The position numbers were made by a program, and so were the translations under genes. Below the pieces are notes generated by a model. It was given only the letters and a program-made list of their open reading frames with translations. It did no database searches and had not been told where the DNA came from. Shown piece after piece: positions 20,387 to 29,547 of a stretch of DNA of 64,000 bases. The DNA comes from an uncultured Gemmiger sp. (GTDB lineage: Bacteria > Bacillota > Clostridia > Oscillospirales > Ruminococcaceae), in contig CALXHQ010000010.1 of assembly GCA_944388145.1 (NCBI GenBank), positions 42,736 to 106,735 of the forward strand. Direction: 5' to 3'. Within the stretch, counting starts at the first letter, position 1. The number at the start of each line of letters is the position of its first letter.

Positions 20387-21979
20387 ATGTCGAATGAATT
20401 TGTATCATCTGCTGCAAACAACGCACCCGAACAGCGGGATCAGGCCCTGGCGCTGGATGTGGAGCGCCTTTTGCGCTTTGGCCGCAAGCACAAGCTGGTC
20501 AAGGATTTGGACGTGATCATCGCCCGCAATTCTCTTTTGGACATTTTAGGCCTGAGCGCCCCCTTTGAGGGCAAGCCCCCCAAGGAGGATTTTGACACCC
20601 CCACCGAAATTTTGGAACATATGCTGGACCTTGCGGCGGACAAGGGCCTGTTTGACAACACAGTCCCCCAGTACCGCATCAATTTTGAAACCCGGCTGAT
20701 GGGCACCATGATGCCCCGGGAAAGCGAGGTCTGCAAAAAGTTCCGCAAGCTGTATGCCCGGAAGGGACCTCAGGCCGCCACCGACTGGTTCTATGACCTG
20801 TGCGTGGTGTCCAACTACATCCGCACCGCCCAGATTGCCCGCAACATCCAGTGGAGCACCCCCACCCCGTATGGTGAGCTGGAGATCACCATCAACCTGA
20901 CCAAACCGGAAAAAGACCCCAAGGTGATTGCCATGGAGCGGCTGCAGCCCAAAAGCGGCTATCCCCAGTGCATGCTGTGCAAGGAGAACATCGGCTACGC
21001 GGGGCGCATCAACTTTCCTGCCCGGCAAACCCACCGCATCGTTCCGCTGAACCTGGCCGGTGAACAGTTCTATTTGCAGTACAGTCCCTATGCCTACTTC
21101 CATGAGCACTGTATCATCCTGCACGATCAGCACAAGCCCATGGAGATGACCCGCCAGACCCTGGCCGAGATCTTTGATTTTGTGGCCCAGTTCCCCCATT
21201 ACACCTGCGGCTCCAACGCCGACCTGCCCATTGTGGGCGGCAGCATTTTAAGCCACAGCCACTTCCAGGGCGGACGGTATGTTTTCCCGATGCAGAAAGC
21301 GGAGGTGCGCACCAAGCTGAGCAACCCCCGTTACCCCGGCCTGCAGGTGGGCATTTTGAACTGGCCGGTTTCTGCCGTGCGGCTGATCGGTCGCAGCAGC
21401 CAGATGGTGCAGAACGCCGCCAACGACATCATGGCCACCTGGCGCGTCTGGTCGGACGAGAGCGTGGATATCCTGGCCGAAACCGACGGAACCCCCCACA
21501 ACACCGTCACCCCCATCCTGCACTATGACGACGAGCTGGGCTACATCCTGGACATTGCCCCCCGCAACAACCGCACCACCGCACCGTACCCCGACGGCAT
21601 TTTCCACCCCCACAAGGAGTACCACAACATCAAAAAGGAGAACATCGGCCTGATCGAAGTGATGGGCCTGGCCATCCTGCCTGCCCGCCTGAAAGACCAG
21701 GGCGCAGCCATCGCCGATATCCTCTCCGGCCGGGCCTCCAACACCAGCCGGGAGGAAAACAGCCCTCTGGCCGTCCACGCCGACTGGATCGACCAGCTGA
21801 TCGCCAAATACGGCACCGGCCTGAGCCAGGCGGAAGCCATGAAGGCCGTGCGCGATGAGATCGGCATCGTGTTCAGCCACGTTCTGGAAAACGCCGGTGT
21901 CTTCAAGTCCGACGAAGCTGGCCAAGCCGCCTTCCTGCGCTTTCTGAAAGCGGCCGGGTTTACGCCGGCCAAAAAGTAA
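20387..21979 (+). CDS. galT: UDP-glucose--hexose-1-phosphate uridylyltransferase, class II
   Basis: A 530-residue GalT of the long Gram-positive class II type, second step of the Leloir pathway: it swaps UMP between UDP-glucose and galactose 1-phosphate. Visible are the N-terminal RLLRFGRKHKLV helix, PQCMLCKENIGYAGR with a Cys pair, FHEHCIILHDQHKPM, and the HIT-type active-site string SHSHFQGGRY near residue 290, where the second His of the His-x-His is the nucleophile in the family. ATG 20387 follows AGGAGG at nine bases; longer in-frame readings run back into the terminator region. No galK or galE is in the window. Confidence 0.95.
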   Translation: MSNEFVSSAANNAPEQRDQALALDVERLLRFGRKHKLVKDLDVIIARNSLLDILGLSAPFEGKPPKEDFDTPTEILEHMLDLAADKGLFDNTVPQYRINFETRLMGTMMPRESEVCKKFRKLYARKGPQAATDWFYDLCVVSNYIRTAQIARNIQWSTPTPYGELEITINLTKPEKDPKVIAMERLQPKSGYPQCMLCKENIGYAGRINFPARQTHRIVPLNLAGEQFYLQYSPYAYFHEHCIILHDQHKPMEMTRQTLAEIFDFVAQFPHYTCGSNADLPIVGGSILSHSHFQGGRYVFPMQKAEVRTKLSNPRYPGLQVGILNWPVSAVRLIGRSSQMVQNAANDIMATWRVWSDESVDILAETDGTPHNTVTPILHYDDELGYILDIAPRNNRTTAPYPDGIFHPHKEYHNIKKENIGLIEVMGLAILPARLKDQGAAIADILSGRASNTSREENSPLAVHADWIDQLIAKYGTGLSQAEAMKAVRDEIGIVFSHVLENAGVFKSDEAGQAAFLRFLKAAGFTPAKK

Positions 21980-22000
21980 TCCCCTATTTTCACCTCTCCC

Positions 22001-22035
22001 GGCCCGCAGCGGCAGTGCCCCGCTGCGGGCCTTTT
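22001..22035 (+). terminator. Terminator of galT
   Basis: GGCCCGCAGCGG pairs perfectly with CCGCTGCGGGCC and is followed by TTTT. Confidence 0.85.
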
Positions 22036-22100
22036 CCTTGGCCGGGGCGCACTCCGCCGTCCGGACGCGCTATTTTACATGTCTTCGCCCCACCTTGCCG

Positions 22101-22129
22101 TTTACAAGCACCAAGCGCTGTTGTACAAT
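22101..22129 (+). promoter_or_regulatory. Promoter of the SGNH lipoprotein gene
   Basis: TTTACA and TACAAT with a 17-base spacer, about 70 bases before the start codon. Confidence 0.65.
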
Positions 22130-22208
22130 AGAATATATTCTATTTTCCATATCCGGGCAGGCGGACAGACTGCCGCCCTCAAATTGGAGTAAGGGAGGAT
22201 TTCCACCC

Positions 22209-23996
22209 ATGAAGCTGCCCGATCACATTCCGGCCGGCCTGCCCCGCCGACTGGCCGCCCTGGCGCTGACCGGCTGTCTGCTACTGACCAGCTGCCGGCG
22301 GCAGGATGCCCCCGGCGGCGAAACGCCGGAATCCGCCACAGCCGAGACCGCCACAGCGGAGGCTGCCGATCTCGACGCCAGTGCCTCCACCGAAGCCGAA
22401 GCCATCATCGCCCAGACCGGCGCCGTTCTGGCCGAAACCCCCGACGCCGGCCGCAGCTACATGGACGAAACGCTATTTATCGGCGACTCCAACACCGCCC
22501 GCTACATGATGTATGCTGACGAGACCGGCGAGGCTTTTACCACGCTGGCCAACAACATCGGTGTGGTCAGCATGGGCGCGGGGTCCATCACCACCCTGAA
22601 GTGCGAGCAGTTTGTGGGCTACAGCCAGATGTACACCATCCCCGACGCGGTGGCCATGCTCAAACCCAAGCGCATCATCATCGGCTTTGGCACCAACAAC
22701 CTGTCCGGCCAGTCCACCAACGCGGACAGCTTTATCGAGACTTACCTTAAAGGGCTGGAAGCCATCCGGGAGGCCTGGCCCTACGCCGACATCATTGTCA
22801 ACGCCATCCCGCCGCTGGACAAGCAGCGGGAGAACCAGAACCTGTACATGGTGCAAGTGGACGCCTACAACGCCGCCCTGGCCGAAATGTGCGCGGAAAA
22901 CGGCTTCAAGTTTTTGAACAGCGCCGAGGTACTGAAGGACCCGGATACCGGCTGGGCCAAAAAGGACTATACCCTGTCGGACGGGGTGCATCTGTCCAAA
23001 ACGGCGGTCACCGCCTTTTTTGAGTATGTGCGCACCCACGCCTATGTCACCGAGGACCGCCGCCCCCAGCCGCTGGGGACCATCCCGGAACCGGCCGGTA
23101 CGCCGGTGGGGCTGATCAGCAAGGATCCCATCGCCGTGCGCGGGGCAAAAGTTCCGGTGGAATTTGTGGCTTCCACCGGCGGCACGCTACAGGGCGCCAC
23201 CAGCCAGCTGGTAAAGAAAGGCGGCACCTGTTCCACCGTCACCGCGGTGCCCAATGCCGGGTGGAAGTTTGCCGGGTGGACGGCATCGCTGGGGTCGGCC
23301 GGCAGCAGTGCCAGCTTGACTTTCACAGTGCCTTCCAATGCGGATGCCGGCGGCGTGGTGCTGACCGCACTGTTCACCCCCGACGAGCATGAGCATGACT
23401 GGGTGGAGATTGACGGCAGCCGCCAAGACCCCACCTGCCTGTACGGCGGCCATGCCAAGTACCAATGCAGCATCTGCGGCACTTACGGCGAGCAGGACCT
23501 GCCTGCCCTGGGCCACGCCTGGGACGAGGGCGTTGTAACCCTGGAACCCCGCCCCGGCGTGGAGGGCCAGCGCACCTACACCTGCACCCGCTGCGGCGAG
23601 AAAAAGACCGAAGCCATTGCCGCGCTGCCAACAGCAACGGCAACGCCTGCCCCCACACCTGTACCGGCCACGCCACCGCCCCATGAGCACCAATATACTG
23701 TGACATCCCGTACCGAACCCACCTGCGGTACCAATGGCAGTGTAACCTATACCTGCAGCTGCGGCGACAGCTATACCGAGACGCTGCCGGCCACCGGGCA
23801 GCACACCTGGGACGGCGGTGTGGTGACGCAGGAGCCGCAACCCGGCGTTCCCGGCGTTATGACGTACACCTGTACGGTTTGCCGCGCCACCTATACAAAA
23901 GAGCTTCCCGCGCTGGAAGTCACACCGTCGCCCAGCCCCGCTCCGCCGCCGGAGGGCGGCGATGGGGCAGCGCCTGCCAATCCGCCGGAGGGCTGA
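22209..23996 (+). CDS. Surface lipoprotein with SGNH hydrolase domain and Cys-rich repeats
   Basis: A 595-residue exported protein. It has a lipoprotein signal ending LLLTSC (Cys 29 would be lipidated), a low-complexity Ala/Thr/Glu spacer, then an SGNH hydrolase domain: block I as LFIGDSNTARYM near residue 92, block III as GFGTNN, and block V as SDGVHLS near residue 259. It follows with an InlB-type repeat (FAGWTASLGS) and two tandem units of about 75 residues, each with CxxC pairs and the shared string TYTC plus a W-D-G/E-GVVT-EP pattern. The C-terminus is Pro-rich. It probably deacylates a surface glycan or other ester substrate outside the cell; the repeats look like an adhesive or stalk region. 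Ribosome site GGAGG upstream. Confidence 0.82.
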   Translation: MKLPDHIPAGLPRRLAALALTGCLLLTSCRRQDAPGGETPESATAETATAEAADLDASASTEAEAIIAQTGAVLAETPDAGRSYMDETLFIGDSNTARYMMYADETGEAFTTLANNIGVVSMGAGSITTLKCEQFVGYSQMYTIPDAVAMLKPKRIIIGFGTNNLSGQSTNADSFIETYLKGLEAIREAWPYADIIVNAIPPLDKQRENQNLYMVQVDAYNAALAEMCAENGFKFLNSAEVLKDPDTGWAKKDYTLSDGVHLSKTAVTAFFEYVRTHAYVTEDRRPQPLGTIPEPAGTPVGLISKDPIAVRGAKVPVEFVASTGGTLQGATSQLVKKGGTCSTVTAVPNAGWKFAGWTASLGSAGSSASLTFTVPSNADAGGVVLTALFTPDEHEHDWVEIDGSRQDPTCLYGGHAKYQCSICGTYGEQDLPALGHAWDEGVVTLEPRPGVEGQRTYTCTRCGEKKTEAIAALPTATATPAPTPVPATPPPHEHQYTVTSRTEPTCGTNGSVTYTCSCGDSYTETLPATGQHTWDGGVVTQEPQPGVPGVMTYTCTVCRATYTKELPALEVTPSPSPAPPPEGGDGAAPANPPEG

Positions 23997-24153
23997 CGGA
24001 ATCCCTACCCTCCCCGCCCCGGGGCCTGAGCCCAACCCCGGGGCGTCGGTATGCGGCCCCGGTGTTTCCCGGGAAATGCAATAGGTGGGACCAGAACGGC
24101 CAAAAGCGCCGCACATTGCCACCGATACACTCATGGAAAATATGGAGGAAATC

Positions 24154-25923
24154 ATGTCAAACCAGGCCAAAACCAGGCAGAAGCCCCAGCTGCAGCGCTT
24201 TCTGCCCTATCTGATGCGGTACAAGCGCATCCTGTTCTTTGATTTGTTCTGCGCGGCGCTGACCACCCTGTGTGATATCATTCTGCCCCAGATCATGAGC
24301 TACCTGACCAACGCCGCTACCGATTCAGCCATCACACTGACGGTGGGCATCGTGCTGAAACTGGCCGCCCTTTACCTGGTGCTGCGGTTGATTGACGGCG
24401 CGGCCAACTATTACATGTCGGCCAACGGCCACATCATGGGCGTGTATATTGAGACTGACATGCGCCGGGATGCCTTTGCCCACTTGCAGCGGCTGAGCCA
24501 CACCTACTATTCCAACACCAAGGTGGGCCAGATTATGGGCCGCATCACCAACGATCTGTTCGATGTGACCGAGTTTGCCCACCACTGCCCGGAAGAATTT
24601 TTTATTGCCGCCATCAAGATCATCGCCTCTTTTGTGATCCTTTGTACCGCCAGCGTGCCACTGACCCTGATCGTCTTTGCCTGTGTGCCTGTGATGGCGG
24701 TGGTGTCCATCCGGCTGAACCACAAGCTGCGGGCCGCCTTCCGCCGCCAGCGCTACCAGATTGGCGAACTGAATGCGGCCATCGAGGACAGCCTGCTGGG
24801 CGAGCGCGTCATCAAGGCCTTTGCCGCCGAGGAACGGGAGCAAGAGAAGTTTGAGGTGGGCAACCAGGCATTTCAAACCATCAAAAAGACCACCTACCAC
24901 TTTATGGCGGCCTTTAACACTTCCACCCGCCTGTTTGACGGCCTGATGTATCTGGTGGTCATCGTGGCGGGCGGCCTGTTCCTGGTCTACCACCTTATCA
25001 ACGCCGGCGACCTGGTGGCTTATATCCTGTACGTTTCCACCCTGATTGCCACCATCCGCCGCATTGTGGAATTTGCCGAGCAGTTCCAGCGGGGCGTCAC
25101 CGGCATCGAGCGTTTCTATGAGATCATGGACACGCCGGTGGACATCACCGATGCCCCCGATGCCAAGCCGCTGGAGGTGACGAGCGGCGGCATTGTCTTT
25201 GACAATGTATGCTTTGAGTACCCGGATGACCACAACAAGGTGCTGCAGCACGTCAACCTGACCATCCGCCCCGGCGAAAACCTGGCCCTGGTGGGGCCCT
25301 CCGGCGGCGGCAAGACCACCCTGTGCAACCTGATCCCCCGCTTTTACGACGTGACCAGCGGCCGCATCCTGATCGACGGCCAGGATATCCGCCATGTCAC
25401 ACTGGAAAGCCTGCGCAATGCCATCGGTGTGGTACAGCAGGACGTTTACCTGTTCAGCGGCACGGTGGCCGAGAACATTGCCTACGGCAAGCCGGGCGCC
25501 ACCCGTGCCGAGATTGAGCAGGCCGCCCGCCTGGCCGGCGCCGACGGCTTTGTGCGGGCGCTGAAAGACGGCTATGACACCTATGTGGGCGAGCGGGGCG
25601 TCAAGCTGTCCGGCGGCCAGAAACAGCGCATCTCCATCGCGCGGCTGTTTCTGAAGAATCCCAAGATCCTGCTTTTGGACGAGGCCACCAGCGCCCTGGA
25701 CAATGAAAGTGAGGTTCTCGTGGGCCAGAGCCTGGACGCCCTGGCCAAAGGCCGTACCACCCTGACCATTGCCCACCGGCTGACCACCATCAAGAACGCC
25801 GACCGCATCCTGGTGCTGGGCAAAAACGGCATTGAGGAGGAGGGCAACCACGAACAGCTGCTGGCCAAAAAAGGCATCTACTACCGGCTTTGGAACGGCC
25901 TGGTCAGCGGGCAGACGCTGTAA
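24154..25923 (+). CDS. ABC exporter, membrane and ATPase domains fused
   Basis: A 589-residue half-transporter: six membrane helices over residues 1-320 (ABC type-1 exporter fold) and an ATPase domain with Walker A GPSGGGKTTLCNL near residue 375, signature LSGGQKQRISIARL, and Walker B ILLLDEATSALD, then the His-switch IAHRLTTI. It should work as a homodimer, pumping lipids, peptides or drugs outwards (MsbA/LmrA-type); the substrate is unknown. ATG 24154 has GGAGG five bases upstream; an earlier ATG at 24133 in the same frame has no ribosome site. Single-gene unit. Confidence 0.93.
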   Translation: MSNQAKTRQKPQLQRFLPYLMRYKRILFFDLFCAALTTLCDIILPQIMSYLTNAATDSAITLTVGIVLKLAALYLVLRLIDGAANYYMSANGHIMGVYIETDMRRDAFAHLQRLSHTYYSNTKVGQIMGRITNDLFDVTEFAHHCPEEFFIAAIKIIASFVILCTASVPLTLIVFACVPVMAVVSIRLNHKLRAAFRRQRYQIGELNAAIEDSLLGERVIKAFAAEEREQEKFEVGNQAFQTIKKTTYHFMAAFNTSTRLFDGLMYLVVIVAGGLFLVYHLINAGDLVAYILYVSTLIATIRRIVEFAEQFQRGVTGIERFYEIMDTPVDITDAPDAKPLEVTSGGIVFDNVCFEYPDDHNKVLQHVNLTIRPGENLALVGPSGGGKTTLCNLIPRFYDVTSGRILIDGQDIRHVTLESLRNAIGVVQQDVYLFSGTVAENIAYGKPGATRAEIEQAARLAGADGFVRALKDGYDTYVGERGVKLSGGQKQRISIARLFLKNPKILLLDEATSALDNESEVLVGQSLDALAKGRTTLTIAHRLTTIKNADRILVLGKNGIEEEGNHEQLLAKKGIYYRLWNGLVSGQTL

Positions 25924-25947
25924 CCCTTTTCTCTATACAAGCGCAAA

Positions 25948-25977
25948 ACGGGCGGGAGCCGAATGGCTCCCGCCCGT
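25948..25977. terminator. Bidirectional terminator, ABC exporter / GNAT gene
   Basis: ACGGGCGGGAGCC pairs perfectly with GGCTCCCGCCCGT around a 4-base loop, between two convergent genes. Confidence 0.8.
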
Positions 25978-25993
25978 TATCGTCCGTATTTGG

Positions 25994-26488
25994 TTACGCT
26001 GTGCCCCCGCCCCGCCAGTAGGCAAGGCGCGGGGTGCCATCTTCGGTATAAATGGTGCCGCAGTGGACAAAGCCGGCGGATTCCAGCAGATGCTGCATCA
26101 CCTTGTTGTCGGCGTGGGTATCGGCCCGCAGGGTACCCGCCCGGCAGCCGCACCAGTCAATGCAGAACCGCCCTACCCCGGGCCGCCTGCCCGCCGACGC
26201 CAGCCGATGGATCGTGGCGTAGGGGGCCTCGTCCGGCCAGGCGCCGTCCTCAATCACCGCATAGGTGGGGTCCGGGCCGAAAATCAGGCAGAACGTCCCC
26301 AGCACGTCCCCGTCCCCCTCGCAGACATAGCAGACGCCCTGGCGGATCTGGTCCGCCATCAACCGCTCGCCCGGATAGGTGTCCGGCCACTGGCCGGGGT
26401 TGCCGTGCGCCGCCATAAAACGGCGGGCGCGGGCAAAAATTCCCATCAGCGTGGGCAGGTCAGCGGGTATCGCGGTGCGGATATGCAT
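25994..26488 (-). CDS. GNAT-family N-acetyltransferase
   Basis: A 164-residue protein with the GNAT layout: N-terminal MHIRTAIPADLPTLMGIF, central strands GDVLGTFCLIFGPDPTY and the late segment LRADTHADNKVMQHLLESAGF, which is the usual 'D....N..a...Y.k.GF' acetyl-CoA side pattern. In the acetyl-CoA loop the expected R-G-x-G-x-G/A reads ASAGRRPGVGRF, close to but not the exact consensus. Substrate unknown. It lies just downstream of asnB (24-base gap) and may share its T-box controlled transcript. Confidence 0.82.
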   Translation of the reverse strand: MHIRTAIPADLPTLMGIFARARRFMAAHGNPGQWPDTYPGERLMADQIRQGVCYVCEGDGDVLGTFCLIFGPDPTYAVIEDGAWPDEAPYATIHRLASAGRRPGVGRFCIDWCGCRAGTLRADTHADNKVMQHLLESAGFVHCGTIYTEDGTPRLAYWRGGGTA

Positions 26489-26512
26489 GGAATCGGCTCC
26501 TTTTGATCAAAC

Positions 26513-28093
26513 TCACACGCCGGACGCGCCGTAGTTCTTCAGCACACGGGCGGAAGGATCGTCCACGTCGCAGCCGGGCCAGGCGCGGTTGGGCATCCAG
26601 AAATCGACAATCATCTCGCCCTGGCCCGGGTAATACTTTTCGAACAGTTCCCGGTAAAGCAGGCTTTCCTTGGTGAAGGGGCGGCCGTGGGTGTATCTGC
26701 CGGCCTTCTCGGCGAATTCCTCGTCGGTGTAGCAGGTCTCGGCGTACTCTTTCAGGTCATCCACCATCGAATGGCCCACCGCGTCCGAGAAGGCAGCTTT
26801 TTCCCGCCAGAGGATGCTTTCGGGCAGCCAGTCGCCCTCAAAGGCCTTGCGCAGCAGGTACTTGCCCTTGCCGTAGGTGTTCACCTTGCGGGCGGGGTCA
26901 ATGGACATGACATATTTGACAAAGTCCAGGTCGCCGAACGGCACGCGGGCTTCCAGGCTGTTGACACTGATGGAGCGGTCGGCGCGAAGCACATCGTACA
27001 TATACAGCTCACGGACGCGCTTCTGGCTTTCGGCCTGGAAGGCGGCCGGGCTGGGGGCGAAATCGGTGTACTTGTAGCCGAACAGCTCGTCGGAGATCTC
27101 GCCGGTGAGCAGCACCCGGATGTCGGTGTGCTCGTGGATGTACTTGCAGACCAGGTACATGCCCACCGAGGCGCGGATGGTGGTGATGTCCCAGGTGCCC
27201 AGCATGGTCACCACTTTCTCCAGCGAGTTGACCACGGTATCCCGGTCGATGATGACCTCGGTGTGGTCGGCGTGGAGGTAGTCCGCCACCTGGCGGGCGT
27301 ATTTCAGGTCAATGGCATCCACATCCATGCCGATGGCAAAGGTGCGGATGGGCTTTTTCAGCTGGCGGGCCGCGATGGCGCAGACCAGGCTGGAATCCAG
27401 GCCGCCGGACAGCAGGAAGCCCAGCGGGGCATCGGCGTCCAGGCGCTTGTCCACACCGGCCACCAGCTTTTCGCGGATGTTTTTCAGGATGGCATCCATG
27501 TCATCGTGGCGGCAGGCAGGCACATCCGCGATATCGCAGTAACGCACAAACTGGCCGTTGCAGTAGTAACTGCCGATGGGGAACGGGTAGATTTTTTTGC
27601 AAAGCCCTACCAGGTTTTTTGCCTCGGAGGCGAAGGCGATGGCGCCGGATTTGCTGTAACCGTAGAACAGCGGGCGGATGCCGATGGGGTCGCGGGCGGC
27701 GATCAGCTGCTTGCGGCGGCTGTCGTACAGGATCATGGCGAACTCGGCATCCAGGTGCTTGAACATGTCCAGGCCATACTTGTAGTACAGAGGCAGGATG
27801 ATCTCGCAGTCGGAGTCCGACTGGAAGGTGTAACCCTCCCGCTCCAGTTCCGCCTTGACCGGGCGGAAGCCGTACAGCTCGCCGTTGCAGACCACACAGT
27901 CCGCCCCCCGGAAAAACGGCTGCATGCCCTCCGGCGTCAGGCCCATAATGGCCAGGCGGCCAAAGCCGATCAGGCCAAATTCGGTCTCGCAGACACGGTG
28001 GTCATCGGGGCCGCGGGACGCAGCCCGCAGCAGATACTCGGTAAACTTTTCTTTGGACAGGTCATGTCCGGCGTAGCCCATTACACAACACAT
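26513..28093 (-). CDS. asnB: Asparagine synthetase B (glutamine-hydrolysing)
   Basis: A 526-residue two-domain enzyme turning Asp, Gln and ATP into Asn. ATG 28093 places Cys directly after Met (MCCVMGYAGHD), the N-terminal nucleophile of the glutaminase domain; RGPDDHRV and CNGELYGF continue that domain. The synthetase domain shows the pyrophosphate loop LLSGGLDSSLVCAIA near residue 230. Length agrees with E. coli AsnB. The upstream T-box leader implies induction when a tRNA (most likely tRNA-Asn) is uncharged. The longer open frame upstream lies in the leader RNA and is not coding. Confidence 0.96.
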   Translation of the reverse strand: MCCVMGYAGHDLSKEKFTEYLLRAASRGPDDHRVCETEFGLIGFGRLAIMGLTPEGMQPFFRGADCVVCNGELYGFRPVKAELEREGYTFQSDSDCEIILPLYYKYGLDMFKHLDAEFAMILYDSRRKQLIAARDPIGIRPLFYGYSKSGAIAFASEAKNLVGLCKKIYPFPIGSYYCNGQFVRYCDIADVPACRHDDMDAILKNIREKLVAGVDKRLDADAPLGFLLSGGLDSSLVCAIAARQLKKPIRTFAIGMDVDAIDLKYARQVADYLHADHTEVIIDRDTVVNSLEKVVTMLGTWDITTIRASVGMYLVCKYIHEHTDIRVLLTGEISDELFGYKYTDFAPSPAAFQAESQKRVRELYMYDVLRADRSISVNSLEARVPFGDLDFVKYVMSIDPARKVNTYGKGKYLLRKAFEGDWLPESILWREKAAFSDAVGHSMVDDLKEYAETCYTDEEFAEKAGRYTHGRPFTKESLLYRELFEKYYPGQGEMIVDFWMPNRAWPGCDVDDPSARVLKNYGASGV

Positions 28094-28161
28094 ACTGGCA
28101 CACTCTCCCTTGGTTTTGGGCGGGGCAGCCCCGCCTGGTTTTGGTTTGGAAGAGCAGCAAA

Positions 28162-28476
28162 TAAAAACAGACAGCCCACTCGTCCCCAACATTGCTTAGG
28201 ACGAATCGCTGTCTGGTTGATCCGCGGTGCCACCTAGCTTATCGCGCGCAAGAGGGCGCACGATCCCCTTCATTCACGTTCCCCATTGAAACGCTGCCGC
28301 TGTAACGCGCGGCCTGCGGCGCCCATACTGCCGTGCCGGTTGCCCGGCGCGGGTTCCGTTTGCAGCTGGCGGGTGTTCTTTCCTGCCAAGGCTCCGTCCC
28401 GGCTTGCAGCGGTTGCCGGGCTCTCTGTGCGGCAGCCTGTTTGGCAGTACTTTTCCCGTTCATTGCTTTTGTCTGT
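28162..28476 (-). ncRNA. T-box riboswitch leader of asnB
   Basis: The minus strand carries the T-box core AGGTGGCACCGCGG (28235-28222), just before a terminator whose arms AGACAGC/CGTCC and GGACG/GCTGTCT end in GTTTTTA (28214-28162). Upstream is a stem I region with AGAGAG and a GCCCGG...GCCGGG hairpin. A GAACACC string (around 28378-28373) is the likely specifier loop; AAC at 28377-28375 would read Asn, although the alternative register CAC (His) cannot be excluded by eye. Uncharged tRNA should stabilise the antiterminator and turn on asnB. Confidence 0.88.
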
Positions 28477-28481
28477 GTTTT

Positions 28482-28510
28482 ATGGTAACACTTGCGGCCT
28501 TCGCTGTCAA
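28482..28510 (-). promoter_or_regulatory. Promoter of the T-box/asnB transcript
   Basis: Perfect TTGACA and TACCAT with a 17-base spacer on the minus strand, directly before stem I. Confidence 0.75.
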
Positions 28511-28635
28511 GCAGCAATTTACAGTGCTGAAGTGTTTTTTGCCGGGTGCAACACAGCGGCGACGGCCAATGCGCCGGGTTTGGCTGTGCGCCGGCAATAC
28601 CGCAAAATTATTTCCTACAATTTCGCTATGAATAC

Positions 28636-28664
28636 TTGTGCTTTGCCTTTTGCCGTGGTATAAT
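28636..28664 (+). promoter_or_regulatory. Promoter of sufC-sufB
   Basis: TTGTGC, 17 bases, perfect TATAAT preceded by TGG (extended -10). Leaves a leader of about 135 bases before sufC. Confidence 0.7.
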
Positions 28665-28806
28665 GTCCATGCCGCAGGAAAAAGATACCTGCCCGCTTGC
28701 CCGCTGTATGGCAGCCGGTTGGTTTTTGTCTTTTGCGGCATACTACTTTTACGATCCGCTGTATCCGTCCAACACAGCGTATTTCATTGTTTCGGAGGGA
28801 GACCCC

Positions 28807-29547
28807 ATGCTAGAACTGCAGCACATCAGTTATGAAACTGATGACAACAAAGAGATCCTGCACGACATCAGCCTGACCATCAGCGAGCGTTTTGTGGCTG
28901 TGACCGGCCCCAACGGCGGCGGCAAGTCCACACTGGCCAAAGTGATCGCCGGCATTTACAAACCCACTTCCGGCCGCATCCTGCTGGACGGTCAGGACAT
29001 CACCGACATGAGTATCACCGACCGCGCCAACGCCGGCATCAGCTATGCCTTCCAGCAGCCGGTGCGGTTCAAGGGGCTGAAGGTCAAGGACCTGCTGAGC
29101 CTGGCGGCCGGCAAGCAGGCCTCGGTCACCGAGGCCTGCGGCTACCTGAGTGAGGTTGGCCTGTGCGCCCGCGACTATATCGACCGGGAACTGAACGACA
29201 GCCTGTCCGGCGGCGAGCTCAAGCGCATCGAGATCGCCATGGTGCTGGCCCGCGGCACCAAACTGTCGGTGTTCGACGAGCCGGAGGCCGGCATTGACCT
29301 GTGGAGCTTCCAGAACCTGATCCGCGTGTTTGAAAAGATGTACGAGCAAACCCGCGGCAGTATCCTGATCATCAGCCATCAGGAGCGAATTTTGAACATT
29401 GCCGACAAGATTGTTGTGATCAAAGACGGCCACATCGACAAGATCGGGCCCCGTGCCGACATTCTGCCTGCTTTGCTGGGCAGTGCCGATGCAGCGCAGC
29501 CCGCCTGCGATTTTCTGGCCGACAAAGTTGAGGGGGTGCGTGCCTGA
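28807..29547 (+). CDS. sufC: Fe-S cluster assembly ATPase SufC (SmsC-type)
   Basis: A 246-residue ABC-type ATPase without membrane domain. Walker A is GPNGGGKSTLAKVIAG, the Q-loop is YAFQQPVRFKG, the signature is SLSGGELKRIEIAMVL and Walker B SVFDEPEAGIDLWS, followed by IISHQER. The SGGELKR..E and DEPEAGID variants are typical of SufC. With SufB it forms the ATP-driven scaffold on which iron-sulfur clusters are built. ATG 28807 follows GGAGG at eight bases; the frame is open upstream, but its first ATG overlaps the -10 box and so cannot be used from this promoter. Stop and next start overlap (TGATG). Confidence 0.93.
   Translation: MLELQHISYETDDNKEILHDISLTISERFVAVTGPNGGGKSTLAKVIAGIYKPTSGRILLDGQDITDMSITDRANAGISYAFQQPVRFKGLKVKDLLSLAAGKQASVTEACGYLSEVGLCARDYIDRELNDSLSGGELKRIEIAMVLARGTKLSVFDEPEAGIDLWSFQNLIRVFEKMYEQTRGSILIISHQERILNIADKIVVIKDGHIDKIGPRADILPALLGSADAAQPACDFLADKVEGVRA

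Noticed and set aside
28664-28806. N-terminal extension of SufC
   Set aside because: The frame is open, but its first ATG overlaps the -10 box of the only good promoter, and the extension is not part of the SufC family.
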